A DNA stretch of 64,000 nt from Armatimonas rosea (GCF_014202505.1 NZ_JACHGW010000001.1:1612001-1676000), one strand, 5' to 3'; positions 1 to 9,434 are shown, counted from the first letter of the stretch. A program made the numbers and translations. Notes: generated by a model not told the origin, from the sequence alone.

Positions 1-618
1 GGAGCCATGAAAGTCTAAATGGTCGGGTTCGCAGTTGGTGATGACGGCGATGGTGGGCGACAGGCAATCGAGGCCGCCGTAGGCTTCGCAGGCTTCGGCG
101 ACGACGAGGTCCGGGTCGCCGTTTTGGGAGTTGCCGCCAATCAGCGGAAGGTCGCCGCCGATGAGGACGGTGGGGTTGAGGCCGGCGTGGATCAGGATGC
201 TGGCGATCATCCCTGTCGTGGTGGTTTTTCCGTGCGTCCCGGCGACGCAGATAGACGTTTTTGCGGCGTTGACGATACTGGCGAGGGCTTCGGGGCGGCG
301 GTAGACGGGGATGCCGCGCGAGAGTGCCTCGGCGACCTCGGGGTTTTGCTCGTTGACCGCATCGGTGGCGATGAGGGCGGCGGTGTCGGGGGCGAGGTTC
401 TCGGTGGCGTGGGCGGTGTAGACCGTGCAGCCGGCACTCTCCAGGCGGGCCTTGGCGGTGGGGGAGATGCCCGGATCGCTGCCGCGCACCACACGCCCGC
501 GCTGGGCGAGGACATAGGCGATCGCGCTCTGGCCTGCCCCCCCGATCCCGACAAAGTGCAGCGGACCATGGGGGAGTGGGCGGACATCGGCAGGCGAGCT
601 AGGGCGCGGGACAGGCAT
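1..618 (-). CDS. murC: UDP-N-acetylmuramate--L-alanine ligase (3' end cut by window edge)
   Basis: The first 206 codons run from an ATG at 618 to the window edge with no stop. MurC is a cytoplasmic ATP-dependent ligase that adds L-Ala to UDP-MurNAc. The N-terminal Rossmann motif GIGGAGQS is visible, as is the ATP loop GTHGKTTTT with its lysine near residue 131. Further on are VAEACEAYG and NCEPDHLDFHG, which fit the Mur ligase central domain. The gene starts 2 nt after the ftsW stop, so it is part of the same operon. A murG gene, normally between ftsW and murC, is absent here. The C-terminal domain lies outside the window. Confidence 0.93.
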   Translation of the reverse strand, partial: MPVPRPSSPADVRPLPHGPLHFVGIGGAGQSAIAYVLAQRGRVVRGSDPGISPTAKARLESAGCTVYTAHATENLAPDTAALIATDAVNEQNPEVAEALSRGIPVYRRPEALASIVNAAKTSICVAGTHGKTTTTGMIASILIHAGLNPTVLIGGDLPLIGGNSQNGDPDLVVAEACEAYGGLDCLSPTIAVITNCEPDHLDFHGS

Positions 619-620
619 CG

Positions 621-1832
621 TTATTTGATTCCCGCTCGCTCGAAGAACTTCTGGCTGGGGCGCTCCTTGGAGAGAAGCGGCGTCTTGCTTCCTCCCTCAC
701 GGTAGAACGGGCGGCAGGAGATTCCCAGCAGGATGCCCAGGCCGCAGAGAGTGGGCACCAGCGACGAGCCCCCGTAGGAGATGAGGGGGAGGGGGATTCC
801 GGTGGTCGGGGCCCACGAGGTCACGACCGCGATATTGAGGAGGGCTTGGGCGGAGACCAGAGCGGTCAGGCCCGTGGCGAGGAAGCGGCCAAAGGGGTCC
901 TTGGTGCGCAGGGCGATACTGAACCCACGGCAGGCCAGGCAGAGGAAGGCGATGAGGACCGCCGACGTACCAACCAGCCCTAGCTCCTCCCCGACCACGG
1001 CGAAGATAAAGTCCGTGCGCTGGGCGGGCAGGCCGCCGGGGCGCTTCTCGTGGCCGAAGGTGAAGCCGACCCCGGTCGCGCCGCCACTGCCCAGCGCCAC
1101 GAGGCTCCGCCAGACCTGGTAGCCGTCTTTGTCCTTATCGGCCTCGGGGTGGAGGAAAGTCGTGATGCGGCGCATGCGGTAGTTGGGCTCCTCCGGGTGG
1201 GACTTGCTCGGCAGATAGAGGGTCCCCACCGCTAGGAGCGAGCAGGCCAGGGTGACCACGAGGAGGTACTTGCGCCGTACACCCGCCGCCGCGAGCAGGA
1301 TCAGGTAGGCAAAGAACATGGTCGCGGCCGTGCCTAGGTCGGGCTGGCGCTCGGTGAGGATCATCGGGACTCCCACCGCGACCGTCAGCCAGAAGACACC
1401 GCGGGCGGTCTGGACATAGGCACGCCGCTCCGCCAGGAGCCACGCCAGGAAGACAACCATCGCCAGCTTTGCGAGCTCGGAGGGCTGGAGCTGAATGGGG
1501 CCTAGGGCGATCCAGCGCCGGGCACCTAGCGAGACAAGCCCTATTCCCCAGACCAGCAGCAGCAGGATGATCGAGAGAATAAAGCCTGGCACGGCGATAC
1601 GCTTCAGCCACCAGTAGGGAATCCGCGAGCAGATAAAGAGCCCCGCAAAGCCAATTGCTGCGGAGAGAACCTGCTTACGGGCGAAGTGGAACGGATCGTT
1701 GTTGTAGTCGTCGTAGGCGCGGGCGATGCAGTACGACGAGTCGTAGACCATGACGATCCCAAACACCACCAGGACTAGGATGATGACAAAGAGCCACCAG
1801 TCCGCCGCAAACCGTCGCTGATTTCCATTCAT
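621..1832 (-). CDS. ftsW: FtsW/RodA/SpoVE-family peptidoglycan glycosyltransferase
   Basis: This is a 403-residue polytopic membrane protein with about ten hydrophobic segments. The SEDS-family signature is clear near the C-terminus (VVTSWAPTTGIPLPLISYGG, then SSL). An extracellular loop carries PAQRTDFIFAVVGEELG, typical of FtsW and SpoVE. SEDS proteins polymerise lipid II together with a class B PBP, and the ftsI gene lies upstream in the same operon. The ATG overlaps the murD stop as ATGA, so translation is probably coupled. The division-site FtsW assignment rests on its place in the dcw cluster. A RodA or SpoVE role cannot be excluded by sequence alone. Confidence 0.93.
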   Translation of the reverse strand: MNGNQRRFAADWWLFVIILVLVVFGIVMVYDSSYCIARAYDDYNNDPFHFARKQVLSAAIGFAGLFICSRIPYWWLKRIAVPGFILSIILLLLVWGIGLVSLGARRWIALGPIQLQPSELAKLAMVVFLAWLLAERRAYVQTARGVFWLTVAVGVPMILTERQPDLGTAATMFFAYLILLAAAGVRRKYLLVVTLACSLLAVGTLYLPSKSHPEEPNYRMRRITTFLHPEADKDKDGYQVWRSLVALGSGGATGVGFTFGHEKRPGGLPAQRTDFIFAVVGEELGLVGTSAVLIAFLCLACRGFSIALRTKDPFGRFLATGLTALVSAQALLNIAVVTSWAPTTGIPLPLISYGGSSLVPTLCGLGILLGISCRPFYREGGSKTPLLSKERPSQKFFERAGIK

Positions 1833-3142
1833 AATAGAGTTCCTACCGCTTCCCGAAAGACCTGTCCGCGCTGCTCAAAGCCGGTGAACATATCAAAGCT
1901 GGCAAAACCGGGCACGAGCAAGACCGTCTCGCCGCGCCGGGCATGGGCGCTCGCCTGCTCGACTGCCGCCTCCAGAGAGGGAGCGAGCTCGCTGGCGGTG
2001 TAGCCCACTTTCAGGAGCTCCTCTCCCAGAAAGGGCCCATCCTCCCCGATCAGCACGACCCGGCGTGCATGGCGTGCGAGGGCATCGACCATCGGCTGGA
2101 TGTCCCCACCCTTGTGCCGTCCGCCCGAGATCGCGATCACCTTTCCGGGGAGCGACGAGAGCGAGGCGGCGACCGCGGCGGGGTTGGTGCACATGGAGTT
2201 GTTGATGTAGAGAATCCCCTCGCGCTCCCCCACCACCTCCATCCGGTGCGCCACTCCCTTAAAGCCCCGGAGACCGTCGGCGATCTTTCCGGGGTTCAGC
2301 CCAAACGCGAGCGCCATCGACGAGGCCGCGCAGGCATTGGCGAGGTTGTGGACACCGGGGACGCGCAGCTCCCGCGGGTCGAGGTGCAGCGATGAGTGCA
2401 GGGTGGGGGCCTCGCCGTGGAAGGGAAGCCGCATCGCCTTACCAATGCCCCCGCCCAAGCACCGCACGTAGGTATCGTCGGCGTTGACCACCGCAAAGTC
2501 GCTGTGCTGCTGGGCCGCGAAGATCCGCGCCTTGGTCTGGCCGTACTCGGTCAGGGTGGCGTAGCGGTCCAGGTGGTCGCTGGAGAGGTTGAGCCAGGCC
2601 GCGACCTTGGGCCGGAAGCTGCTGACCCACTCTAGCTGGAACGATGAGATCTCCGCCACGATCACGGCGTCCTTGGGGGCGGCCATGGCGGCCTCGATCA
2701 GGGGCAGGCGCTTGCCATGGTCCTCGGCGATATTGCCGGCGACAAAGGTCTTGCGGCCCGCGGCTTGGCAGATCGCGCCCAGCATCGCGGTCGTGGTGGT
2801 CTTGCCATTGGTGCCGGTGATGGCGAGGATCGGGGCCTTGGCGAGGCGGTAGGCGATCTCGATCTCGCTGGAGACCTCGATCCCGCGCGCCAGGGCCTGC
2901 AAGAGCGGCGGCGCAGTCGGGGGGACACCGGGGGAGGGAACTACCAGCACGAGGCTCTCGGGGAGCTCGGTGCTACCTAGCTGGAGGGTGACACCGGGAA
3001 TGGCGAGTGCCTCGGCGACCCGTGCGGGGGGGAGCAGGGACTCGGGCTTGGAGTCGCAGATCACGACCTCCGCACCCTCGGCCACCAGCACACGCGCGGT
3101 GGCGATACCCGTGGCCGCCAGCCCGATCACAGCCACTCTCAT
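1829..3142 (-). CDS. murD: UDP-N-acetylmuramoyl-L-alanine--D-glutamate ligase
   Basis: This 437-residue protein has the usual MurD length. The N-terminal nucleotide-binding fold begins MRVAVIGLAATGIATARVL. The ATP loop GTNGKTTTT has its lysine at about residue 114. The central-domain motif LNLSSDHLDRYATLTEYGQT follows, then the C-terminal ligase domain with ISGGRHKGGD. The enzyme adds D-glutamate to UDP-MurNAc-L-Ala in the cytoplasm. Its start overlaps the mraY stop and its stop overlaps the ftsW start, both as ATGA, which suggests translational coupling along the dcw operon. Confidence 0.96.
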   Translation of the reverse strand: MRVAVIGLAATGIATARVLVAEGAEVVICDSKPESLLPPARVAEALAIPGVTLQLGSTELPESLVLVVPSPGVPPTAPPLLQALARGIEVSSEIEIAYRLAKAPILAITGTNGKTTTTAMLGAICQAAGRKTFVAGNIAEDHGKRLPLIEAAMAAPKDAVIVAEISSFQLEWVSSFRPKVAAWLNLSSDHLDRYATLTEYGQTKARIFAAQQHSDFAVVNADDTYVRCLGGGIGKAMRLPFHGEAPTLHSSLHLDPRELRVPGVHNLANACAASSMALAFGLNPGKIADGLRGFKGVAHRMEVVGEREGILYINNSMCTNPAAVAASLSSLPGKVIAISGGRHKGGDIQPMVDALARHARRVVLIGEDGPFLGEELLKVGYTASELAPSLEAAVEQASAHARRGETVLLVPGFASFDMFTGFEQRGQVFREAVGTLL

Positions 3143-4170
3143 CGCACACCGCCAAAGAAGAGAATGCCTACGAGCGCCATGACCAGCGCCACCATCCAGA
3201 AGCGCACGACCACCTGAACCTCGTGCCAGCCCAGCTCCTCGAAGTGGTGGTGCAGGGGGGCGCGCCGAAAGACCCGGTTTTGTTGGGCGTATTCTAGGCC
3301 GTGCTTGATCCGGCGGTACTTAAAGACATAGCGCTGGATCATCATCGAGGCGATCTCGACAATATAGACCGCTCCAATGATAAAGAGGAGTACCTCTTGC
3401 TGGGAGATAATGGCCGCCGCGCTCAGCCCCATGCCCAGCGCCAGCGAGCCCGTGTCGCCCATGAAGACCCGCGCGGGGTAGGCATTGAAGCACAGAAAGC
3501 CCGCACAGGCCCCCGCGAGTGCGCCGTAGAACACCGCCTGCTCCGGCGTGACCCCGCTGATGGCGTAGGCGCAGTAGGCCAGCGCGGATGAGGCAATTAA
3601 AGTCGTGCCGCTGGCGAGGCCGTCTAAGCCATCCGTAAAGTTGACCGCGTTGCCAAAGCCGATAACACAGAGCGCGGCGAGGACATAGTACAGGGGGCCA
3701 AGGGGGACACCCAGCACCATTGTGTCTAGCTTGATGAAGTACAGGTAGAGGGCAAAGCTAAAGGCGACACCCGCCTGGAGGCCCAGCTTTGCCCGCTCCG
3801 AGAGGCCCGCCTTGTTCTGCTTCTTGCGCGCCTTCCCCAGGTCGTCCAGCACCCCGATCATGCCGCCGCAGAGAAAGACCAGCAGGGTCGCCACCAGGTG
3901 CGAGCGCCCTGAGGTGGTCAGCAGTCCCGAGCCGCTCTCGGTCGCCTGAAAGCGCTCCCAGACCAGCCAGCCCAGGGTGGCGAGGCCGGTCGCACTCAGG
4001 ATCAGCAGGCCTCCCATGGTCGGGGTGCCGTGCTTGAGCTTGTGTTTTTCAGGGGCGTTCTCGCTGATGGGCTGGACACCTTTCTTGGCCTTGAGGAAGG
4101 CGATCAGGCGCGGCCCCAGCGCGAGAACCAGCGCAAAGGCGATCAGAAACGGGGCTCCGGGGAGCATCAT
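3139..4170 (-). CDS. mraY: Phospho-N-acetylmuramoyl-pentapeptide transferase
   Basis: MraY transfers phospho-MurNAc-pentapeptide to undecaprenyl phosphate, forming lipid I at the inner membrane face. The protein has about ten hydrophobic segments. The family Asp motifs are present: GVLDDLGKARKK, NFTDGLDGLASG and FMGDTGSLALG. The C-terminal histidine cluster APLHHHFEELGW is also visible. The reading frame extends upstream to a GTG at 4191. The ATG at 4170 is preferred because GGAGG lies 9 nt before it and because it overlaps the murF stop as ATGA. That start gives 343 residues, close to the family norm. Confidence 0.95.
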   Translation of the reverse strand: MMLPGAPFLIAFALVLALGPRLIAFLKAKKGVQPISENAPEKHKLKHGTPTMGGLLILSATGLATLGWLVWERFQATESGSGLLTTSGRSHLVATLLVFLCGGMIGVLDDLGKARKKQNKAGLSERAKLGLQAGVAFSFALYLYFIKLDTMVLGVPLGPLYYVLAALCVIGFGNAVNFTDGLDGLASGTTLIASSALAYCAYAISGVTPEQAVFYGALAGACAGFLCFNAYPARVFMGDTGSLALGMGLSAAAIISQQEVLLFIIGAVYIVEIASMMIQRYVFKYRRIKHGLEYAQQNRVFRRAPLHHHFEELGWHEVQVVVRFWMVALVMALVGILFFGGVR

Positions 4171-5561
4171 TCGTGTTTTCCTCCACTCCACTCGGGCTGG
4201 AGGGCCTTGACCACGCGCTCAAGCTCCATGGCACGAGAGCCCTTGGCCAGGATGACATCACCGTCTTGGGCGATAAAGGCGATCGCCTCGGCGGCCTTGG
4301 CGGTCTGGTCGAAGTAGAAAACATGGTTGCGGTCGAAGCCCTCGGCGATCGCGGCGGCAGAGAGAAACGTGGTCTGCTCCCCAACCAGCACGAGCATGTC
4401 GAGCTTGAGCTTGGCCGCCACCCGCCCGACCATCTTGTGGGCCTCTTCGGCAAAGCGCCCCAGCTCCTTCATCTCGCCCAGGACCGCGATCCGCTTGCCC
4501 GTGCCGTGGAGCGGGGTCTCGGCGAGGGTCTGGAGCGCCCCGACCATGGAGTCCGGGGCGGCGTTGTAGCAGTCGGCGATCACGGTAGCACCGCAGGCGG
4601 CCTTCACCTCTTCCAGGCGCATGGCGGGCGGCTCGAAGCGCAGCAGGGCCTTGGCGAGCGAGTCAAGGGGAATCTCCAGCGCGGCTCCGGCGGCGATCCC
4701 GAGCAGGGCGTTCTGGATATTGAAGCGCCCCGCCGACGGCAAGAAGGCTTTTTGGGTGCCCCAGGGCGAGTGGATCGTGAAGCGCCAGCCGTTTTCCTGG
4801 CGCACGATATCGCTTGCCTGAACATCCGCTTTTGCCTCTAGCCCGACGGTCAGCACGCGGCCACGCGCCTTTGTCGCAAGGGTCTGCGCGAAGTCGTCGG
4901 TGGCGGGATAGATCGAGATTCCGTTCTCGGGGAGTGCCTCAAAGAGCTCCGCCTTGGCGTTGGCGATCCCCTGGCGGCTTCCCAGGAGCTCGATATGCGA
5001 GAGCCCGATTCCCGTGATGATCCCGACCGTTGGCTGGGCGATCCGCGCCAGCTCCGCGATCTGCCCCGCGCCGCGCATGCCCATCTCCAGGATCCAGGCG
5101 GTCGCACTCTCTGGCGCGCCAAAGATGGTCTGCGGGACTCCTATCTCGTTGTTGAAGTTCGCGCCGGACTTGGCGACCGAGAACATGGTCTCAAGAAGAG
5201 TTCCCGTGAGCTCTTTTGTTGTTGTTTTTCCGACACTTCCCGTGATGCCAAGCACCGGCCCTGTGAACGTCTTGCGCACGGCCAGAGCGAGATCTCCTAG
5301 CGCCGTCGTGGTGTTTTTGGCGACTAGCACAGGGACGGTTGCGGCGAGGCTGTGGTCGGCGACAACCGCCGCCGCGCCCGCCCCGATCGCTTGCTGCACG
5401 TAGTTGTGTCCGTCGAATTTTTCTCCCTTGAGCGCGACAAAGAGCGCCCCCGGCTGGATCGTCCGGGTGTCGGTGGAGATGCCGGTCAGCGGCAGGTCCT
5501 CAGTGGGGACGGGGGCACTAAGCGCGGCGGCTGCCTCGGCGAGGGTTAGTGCGAAAGGCAT
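4167..5561 (-). CDS. murF: UDP-N-acetylmuramoyl-tripeptide--D-alanyl-D-alanine ligase
   Basis: MurF adds the D-Ala-D-Ala dipeptide to the UDP-MurNAc tripeptide. The 464 residues carry the ATP loop ITGSVGKTTTKE (lysine near residue 112), which is characteristic of MurF. NFNNEIGVPQT follows, then the C-terminal domain with DCYNAAPDSM and VLGEMKELG. The N-terminal uridine-binding domain has STDTRTIQPGALFVAL. The start overlaps the 3' end of murE by 16 nt, so no promoter is expected between them. Nothing unusual was seen. Confidence 0.96.
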   Translation of the reverse strand: MPFALTLAEAAAALSAPVPTEDLPLTGISTDTRTIQPGALFVALKGEKFDGHNYVQQAIGAGAAAVVADHSLAATVPVLVAKNTTTALGDLALAVRKTFTGPVLGITGSVGKTTTKELTGTLLETMFSVAKSGANFNNEIGVPQTIFGAPESATAWILEMGMRGAGQIAELARIAQPTVGIITGIGLSHIELLGSRQGIANAKAELFEALPENGISIYPATDDFAQTLATKARGRVLTVGLEAKADVQASDIVRQENGWRFTIHSPWGTQKAFLPSAGRFNIQNALLGIAAGAALEIPLDSLAKALLRFEPPAMRLEEVKAACGATVIADCYNAAPDSMVGALQTLAETPLHGTGKRIAVLGEMKELGRFAEEAHKMVGRVAAKLKLDMLVLVGEQTTFLSAAAIAEGFDRNHVFYFDQTAKAAEAIAFIAQDGDVILAKGSRAMELERVVKALQPEWSGGKHE

Positions 5562-7027
5562 TTTTCAATCTCCTCTCGGGCGACATCCTGATCGGAGAAG
5601 GGGTGCTTGGTGTGCCCGATAATCTGGTAGTCCTCGTGGCCCTTGCCGGCAATGACAATCGTGTCGCCTTGCTTGGCCATTCCCACCGCCAGCGCGATCG
5701 CCTTGCGCCGGTTCACCTCACGGTACACCTGGGCTCCCTCACTCGTGGGGGCAGGGGGGGCCATACCCGCAGTGACATCGTCGAGGATGCGCTCTGGGTC
5801 CTCGGTGCGGGGGTTGTCGCTGGTGGCGATGGCGATATCGGAGAGCTCCCGGGCGAGGCGGCCCATGATCGGGCGCTTGGTGCGGTCCCGGTCGCCGCCG
5901 CAGCCAAAGACCGTGATGAGCCGTCCGGGGGTGAGCGGACGCGCCGCCTTTAAGACATTCTCGACCCCATCGGGGGTGTGGGCGTAGTCCACGAGCACGG
6001 CGAAGTCCTGGCCTGCCTGCACGGGATGGAAGCGGCCCGGCACGGGGGGACAGGCCGCCAGCCCCGCCGCGATAGTCTCGGGCGAGAAGCCCCGCGCGAC
6101 CCCGTAGCCAATCGCTGCCAGCACGTTGCCGATCTGGAAGGTGCCCCCAAAGCCTAGCCGCACGACCACGTCCCCGAGGGGCGTCTTGGCGGTAAAGCGC
6201 AGGGAGTCCACGGCGAGCTGGACGTCCACCGGCCAGATATCCGCGCCTGCTTGTCCCGACGGTGAGTAGGTCAGGGTCTGCTGGGCGGTGTTGCTTGCGG
6301 CGTAGCGTGCGCCCGCGGCATCGTCGGTGTTGAGCACCGCGACACGGGGGGCGTAGTCCCGAAAGAGCATGCCCTTGGCCGCTTCGTAGGCCTCCATGGT
6401 CTTGTGGAAGTCGAGGTGGTCCTGGGTGAGGTTGGTGAAGGCCGCGATATCGAACGTGCAGCCCGCCGTGCGCCCCATGACCAGGGCGTGCGACGCCACC
6501 TCCATCGTGGCGGAGGTCGCGCCGGCGGCGAGCATCTCAGCAAAGAGGCGCTGGAGGTCGGGGGACTCCGGGGTGGTCCGGTCGTGGGGCAGGGCCGTCT
6601 CCCCGACTGTCGCCCCCAGGGTTCCAATGGTTCCCGTTGTCTCACCCGCCGCCCGCGCGATCGCGTCCATGAGGCGCATCGTGCTGGTCTTGCCATTGGT
6701 GCCCGTCACTCCCGCCAGGTTGAGCCTCTCGGTGGGGTTGCCCCAGAAGGCACAGGCGAGGGGGGCGAGCGCCTCGCGGCAGCTCTTGACCAGCAGGTAG
6801 GGGACGCCGGCGGGGACCGCCTCCGCACGCTCGACCACCAGCGCGGCCGCGCCCCGTGCCACGACATCGGCCAGGAAGTTGTGGCCGTCGAAGCGCTCGC
6901 CCACCACGGCGACAAAGAGCGCGCCCGCGGCGACGGCGCGGGAGTCGTACTCCAGCCCGGTGAGAGTGGCCTCCCCAAAGCACTGTGCGCCCGGGAGGGC
7001 ACCGGCAAGTTGTGTTAGTGTTGTCAT
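5546..7027 (-). CDS. murE: UDP-MurNAc-tripeptide synthetase, meso-diaminopimelate type
   Basis: This 493-residue ligase adds the third peptide residue. The uridine-binding N-terminal domain has YDSRAVAAGALFVAV. The ATP loop GTNGKTSTMRLMD follows, and the C-terminal domain has VFGCGGDRDRTKRP. The substrate-specificity motif is D-N-P-R (residues 404-407), the form found in meso-diaminopimelate-adding enzymes rather than lysine-adding ones. A short low-complexity stretch (APPAPTSEGA, around 5727-5765) is encoded by a G-run-rich palindrome-like sequence resembling one in the G8-domain gene. It may be a small in-frame repeat insertion. Confidence 0.96.
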   Translation of the reverse strand: MTTLTQLAGALPGAQCFGEATLTGLEYDSRAVAAGALFVAVVGERFDGHNFLADVVARGAAALVVERAEAVPAGVPYLLVKSCREALAPLACAFWGNPTERLNLAGVTGTNGKTSTMRLMDAIARAAGETTGTIGTLGATVGETALPHDRTTPESPDLQRLFAEMLAAGATSATMEVASHALVMGRTAGCTFDIAAFTNLTQDHLDFHKTMEAYEAAKGMLFRDYAPRVAVLNTDDAAGARYAASNTAQQTLTYSPSGQAGADIWPVDVQLAVDSLRFTAKTPLGDVVVRLGFGGTFQIGNVLAAIGYGVARGFSPETIAAGLAACPPVPGRFHPVQAGQDFAVLVDYAHTPDGVENVLKAARPLTPGRLITVFGCGGDRDRTKRPIMGRLARELSDIAIATSDNPRTEDPERILDDVTAGMAPPAPTSEGAQVYREVNRRKAIALAVGMAKQGDTIVIAGKGHEDYQIIGHTKHPFSDQDVAREEIEKCLSH

Positions 7028-7048
7028 CTACGTCTTCGGTTCTTCTTG

Positions 7049-9007
7049 CTACGCCTCGGCGGTGCTGACCTTGCGCTTCTTGTCCTTGTCTTTGGAGGCG
7101 AAGGGGCGGTCGTTGGGGGTGCGGCGCAGGAGCAGGGCACGCTCGGCGATCTCCTTGAAGATAGGCCCAGCGACGGAGCCGCCGAAGTGCTCGGGGCCCT
7201 TGGGATCGCGGATCATGGTCAGGATCACAAACTGCGGGTCCTTGAGGGGAGCGAGCCCCACAAACGATGCCACAAAGCGCTTGCTGTAGCCGCGGCTCTT
7301 GTCCTTGGCCATCTGTGCCGTGCCCGTCTTACCCCCGGCGCTATAGCCATCGAGCTGGGCGGGCTGGCCAGTCCCGATATCGATCACCCCTCCGAGCATC
7401 TCCCGCATCTGCGCGGCGGTCTCCTCGGAGAGCACCCGGCGGCCGGGAACCACGGCGCGGGGCTGGAGCAGGCCGGTCTCGGGGCTACGGACACCGGCGA
7501 CCAGGCGCGGAGCGTGGTAGCGGCCATCGACAAAGACCGTGTAGGCGGCGGCCAGCTGGAGGGGGGTCAGCGTGACACCCTGCCCGAAGCTAATGGTCGC
7601 CACATCGATGGGCTGCCAGGCCTTCTTGGCGGGATCGTGGAGGACACCTTTCTCCTCGGCGGGTAGCCCCACTTTGGTCCGCTCTCCCACTCCAAAGTCC
7701 TGGAGGTAGCGGTGGAGCTTCTGGGGGCCGAGGCGCATGCCGTACTCCGCGGTGGCGACATTGCACGAGTGGCTCAGCACGCCCTTGAGGTTCTGTGTCC
7801 CGTGGCCGTGCTGGAACTCCCCGTGGGCCGCGCAGTGGATCGTGTCCTTGCCCAGCTTGCGCTCGCCCTTGCAGAAAAAGGTCGTCTCGGGCGTGACCTC
7901 GTGCTCCTCCAGCGCCGCCGCGATCGTCATCGCCTTGAGCGTTGAGCCCGGCTCGTAGATGCGCTCCAGTGCCCAGTTGATGCGCGGCTTGAGGTCGATC
8001 TTTGTCCCTGGGACGGGCGTGCGGGCGGCGTTGGTATTGTAGAGCGGGGCGCTGGCCATCGCGAGGACATCGCCGTTGTGGGCATCGAGGACAATCACCG
8101 CGCCTGCCTCGGCTCTGTGCTGCTTGAGTGCCTTGCCTAGGGCCTGCTCAGCATCGTGCTGGAGCTCGGCATCCAGGGTCAGGTAGAGGTGCGAGCCCTG
8201 CACGAGCTTCTGGCGGACCTGCTCGGTGCCCTGGATCATACCGAGCTTGTCGAACTCGTAGGTGACTTTCCCGGGCTGGCCGGCAAGTATAGCGTTCTGG
8301 CTCAGCTCGACCCCGCGCCAGGCACGCTCCCCAGTAGACTCCGTGAAGCCGAGGACATGGGCGGCGAGGGTCCCATTGAGCGCGCGGCGGCGGGTGGCAG
8401 GTGGGTAGCTGACCCCGGGAAGCTCCGCGCGTGGCTGGGCGAGGGCGCCTTTTTTCTTCTTGATGTCGTCGGGGATGGGCGGTGCGAGGTTGACCGTGGT
8501 CTGCCGGAGCTTCTCGACCGTCTCGGGGGAGATCCACTCGGCGACCTGGCGGGTGGCAAAGGGATGGTCCGGGTTGTAGGCGCTCAGGTCTAGGCCCTGG
8601 ATCCAGGCGAGGTCCTCAGGGGAGAGCGAGCTGCCCAAGACCCGTAGCACGTGGGCGCGGCGCTCCTCGCGGCTATCGTGCGCCTTGGGGTTGGTGCTAT
8701 TGTGGACACACCAGCGGTTCGGGTTGACAACCACCGAGAAGCCTGGCTCGTTCTGGACCAGCAGCGCACCGTTGCGGTCGTAGATCATCCCACGGGTGGG
8801 GGTGAGGGTGCGGGGCGCGCGCCAGCGGGTCAGCGACTCTTTCTTAAGCTCGTCGTGGCGAATCAGCTGGACATAGGCGAGCCGTCCAAGGAGCAGCAAG
8901 TGCACCGCTCCAAGAACCAGCCCGACCTCCAAGAGGCGTGGACCCGTGCGTCCCTCGAACTCCTCGGGGGTCTCGCGGCGGAAGCGGTGGGCGCGGCGGA
9001 CAGCCAT
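7049..9007 (-). CDS. ftsI: Class B penicillin-binding protein (peptidoglycan DD-transpeptidase FtsI)
   Basis: This 652-residue transpeptidase cross-links septal peptidoglycan in the periplasm. It has a short basic cytoplasmic start and one membrane anchor (about residues 24-46). A PBP dimerisation domain follows (PTRGMIYDRNGALL). The catalytic domain has all three motifs: S355-T-L-K358, S414-C-N416 and K560-T-G562. The start at 9007 was chosen because it lies 1 nt after the ftsL stop and follows GGGAGAGG. Longer upstream readings run through ftsL in another frame. The tail is lysine-rich. No PASTA domain was seen. Confidence 0.94.
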   Translation of the reverse strand: MAVRRAHRFRRETPEEFEGRTGPRLLEVGLVLGAVHLLLLGRLAYVQLIRHDELKKESLTRWRAPRTLTPTRGMIYDRNGALLVQNEPGFSVVVNPNRWCVHNSTNPKAHDSREERRAHVLRVLGSSLSPEDLAWIQGLDLSAYNPDHPFATRQVAEWISPETVEKLRQTTVNLAPPIPDDIKKKKGALAQPRAELPGVSYPPATRRRALNGTLAAHVLGFTESTGERAWRGVELSQNAILAGQPGKVTYEFDKLGMIQGTEQVRQKLVQGSHLYLTLDAELQHDAEQALGKALKQHRAEAGAVIVLDAHNGDVLAMASAPLYNTNAARTPVPGTKIDLKPRINWALERIYEPGSTLKAMTIAAALEEHEVTPETTFFCKGERKLGKDTIHCAAHGEFQHGHGTQNLKGVLSHSCNVATAEYGMRLGPQKLHRYLQDFGVGERTKVGLPAEEKGVLHDPAKKAWQPIDVATISFGQGVTLTPLQLAAAYTVFVDGRYHAPRLVAGVRSPETGLLQPRAVVPGRRVLSEETAAQMREMLGGVIDIGTGQPAQLDGYSAGGKTGTAQMAKDKSRGYSKRFVASFVGLAPLKDPQFVILTMIRDPKGPEHFGGSVAGPIFKEIAERALLLRRTPNDRPFASKDKDKKRKVSTAEA

Positions 9008-9008
9008 C

Positions 9009-9419
9009 TTAGTGCCTCTCCCGGAAGTAGTGGATGCCCTGCGAGGTCCGCACGAGGTTTTTCTCCGCGACAATCTTGGCGATGGCGTTGCTGTCTTCCC
9101 GGCTGCGGATCTCGCGCAGCAGGCGGACATGCTCCGCGTCTTCGTCCTTGAGCTGGTGGTTGAGCTCCGCGAGCTGGTAGCCCTCTCCCGTGGCGCTGGC
9201 CTGACCGGCGACATAGAGCATGAGCAGGGTACCCGCCAGGCAGACAACGCCAAAGACAGCGCCCATGGCACGGTCACGGCGCAGGAGCTCCTGCCGGCGC
9301 TGCTGCCAGTTCTGGCTCTGGTTGCGTCGCTTTGTGGCCTTGGGTGCCACGGGGGCGGGTGCCTGCTTGCGGGCAGGGGATGGGGTCTGCCGCACACGCG
9401 GCTTATGCTCTACTACCAC
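9009..9419 (-). CDS. ftsL: FtsL-like cell division protein
   Basis: The small bitopic protein has 136 residues. A basic, Pro/Ala-rich cytoplasmic region of about 50 residues is followed by one membrane segment (AVFGVVCLAGTLLMLYVAG). A periplasmic heptad-like coiled coil follows (YQLAELNHQLKDEDAEHVRL). FtsL sequences are poorly conserved, so the call rests on topology and position between rsmH and ftsI. Family knowledge says FtsL joins FtsB and FtsQ to activate FtsWI. The GTG start follows an AGGAGG-type site in the short gap after the rsmH stop. Confidence 0.8.
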   Translation of the reverse strand: MVVEHKPRVRQTPSPARKQAPAPVAPKATKRRNQSQNWQQRRQELLRRDRAMGAVFGVVCLAGTLLMLYVAGQASATGEGYQLAELNHQLKDEDAEHVRLLREIRSREDSNAIAKIVAEKNLVRTSQGIHYFRERH

Positions 9420-9434
9420 GGTCTCTATCCTCCT

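Noticed and set aside
19-705. Plus-strand open frame at the left edge
   Set aside because: Antisense to murC and the end of ftsW. The minus-strand frame carries the GTHGKTTTT ligase motif.
9008-9397. N-terminal extension of the PBP frame upstream of 9007
   Set aside because: It reads through ftsL in another frame and is Arg/Ser-rich. The start at 9007 has a ribosome site and directly follows the ftsL stop.
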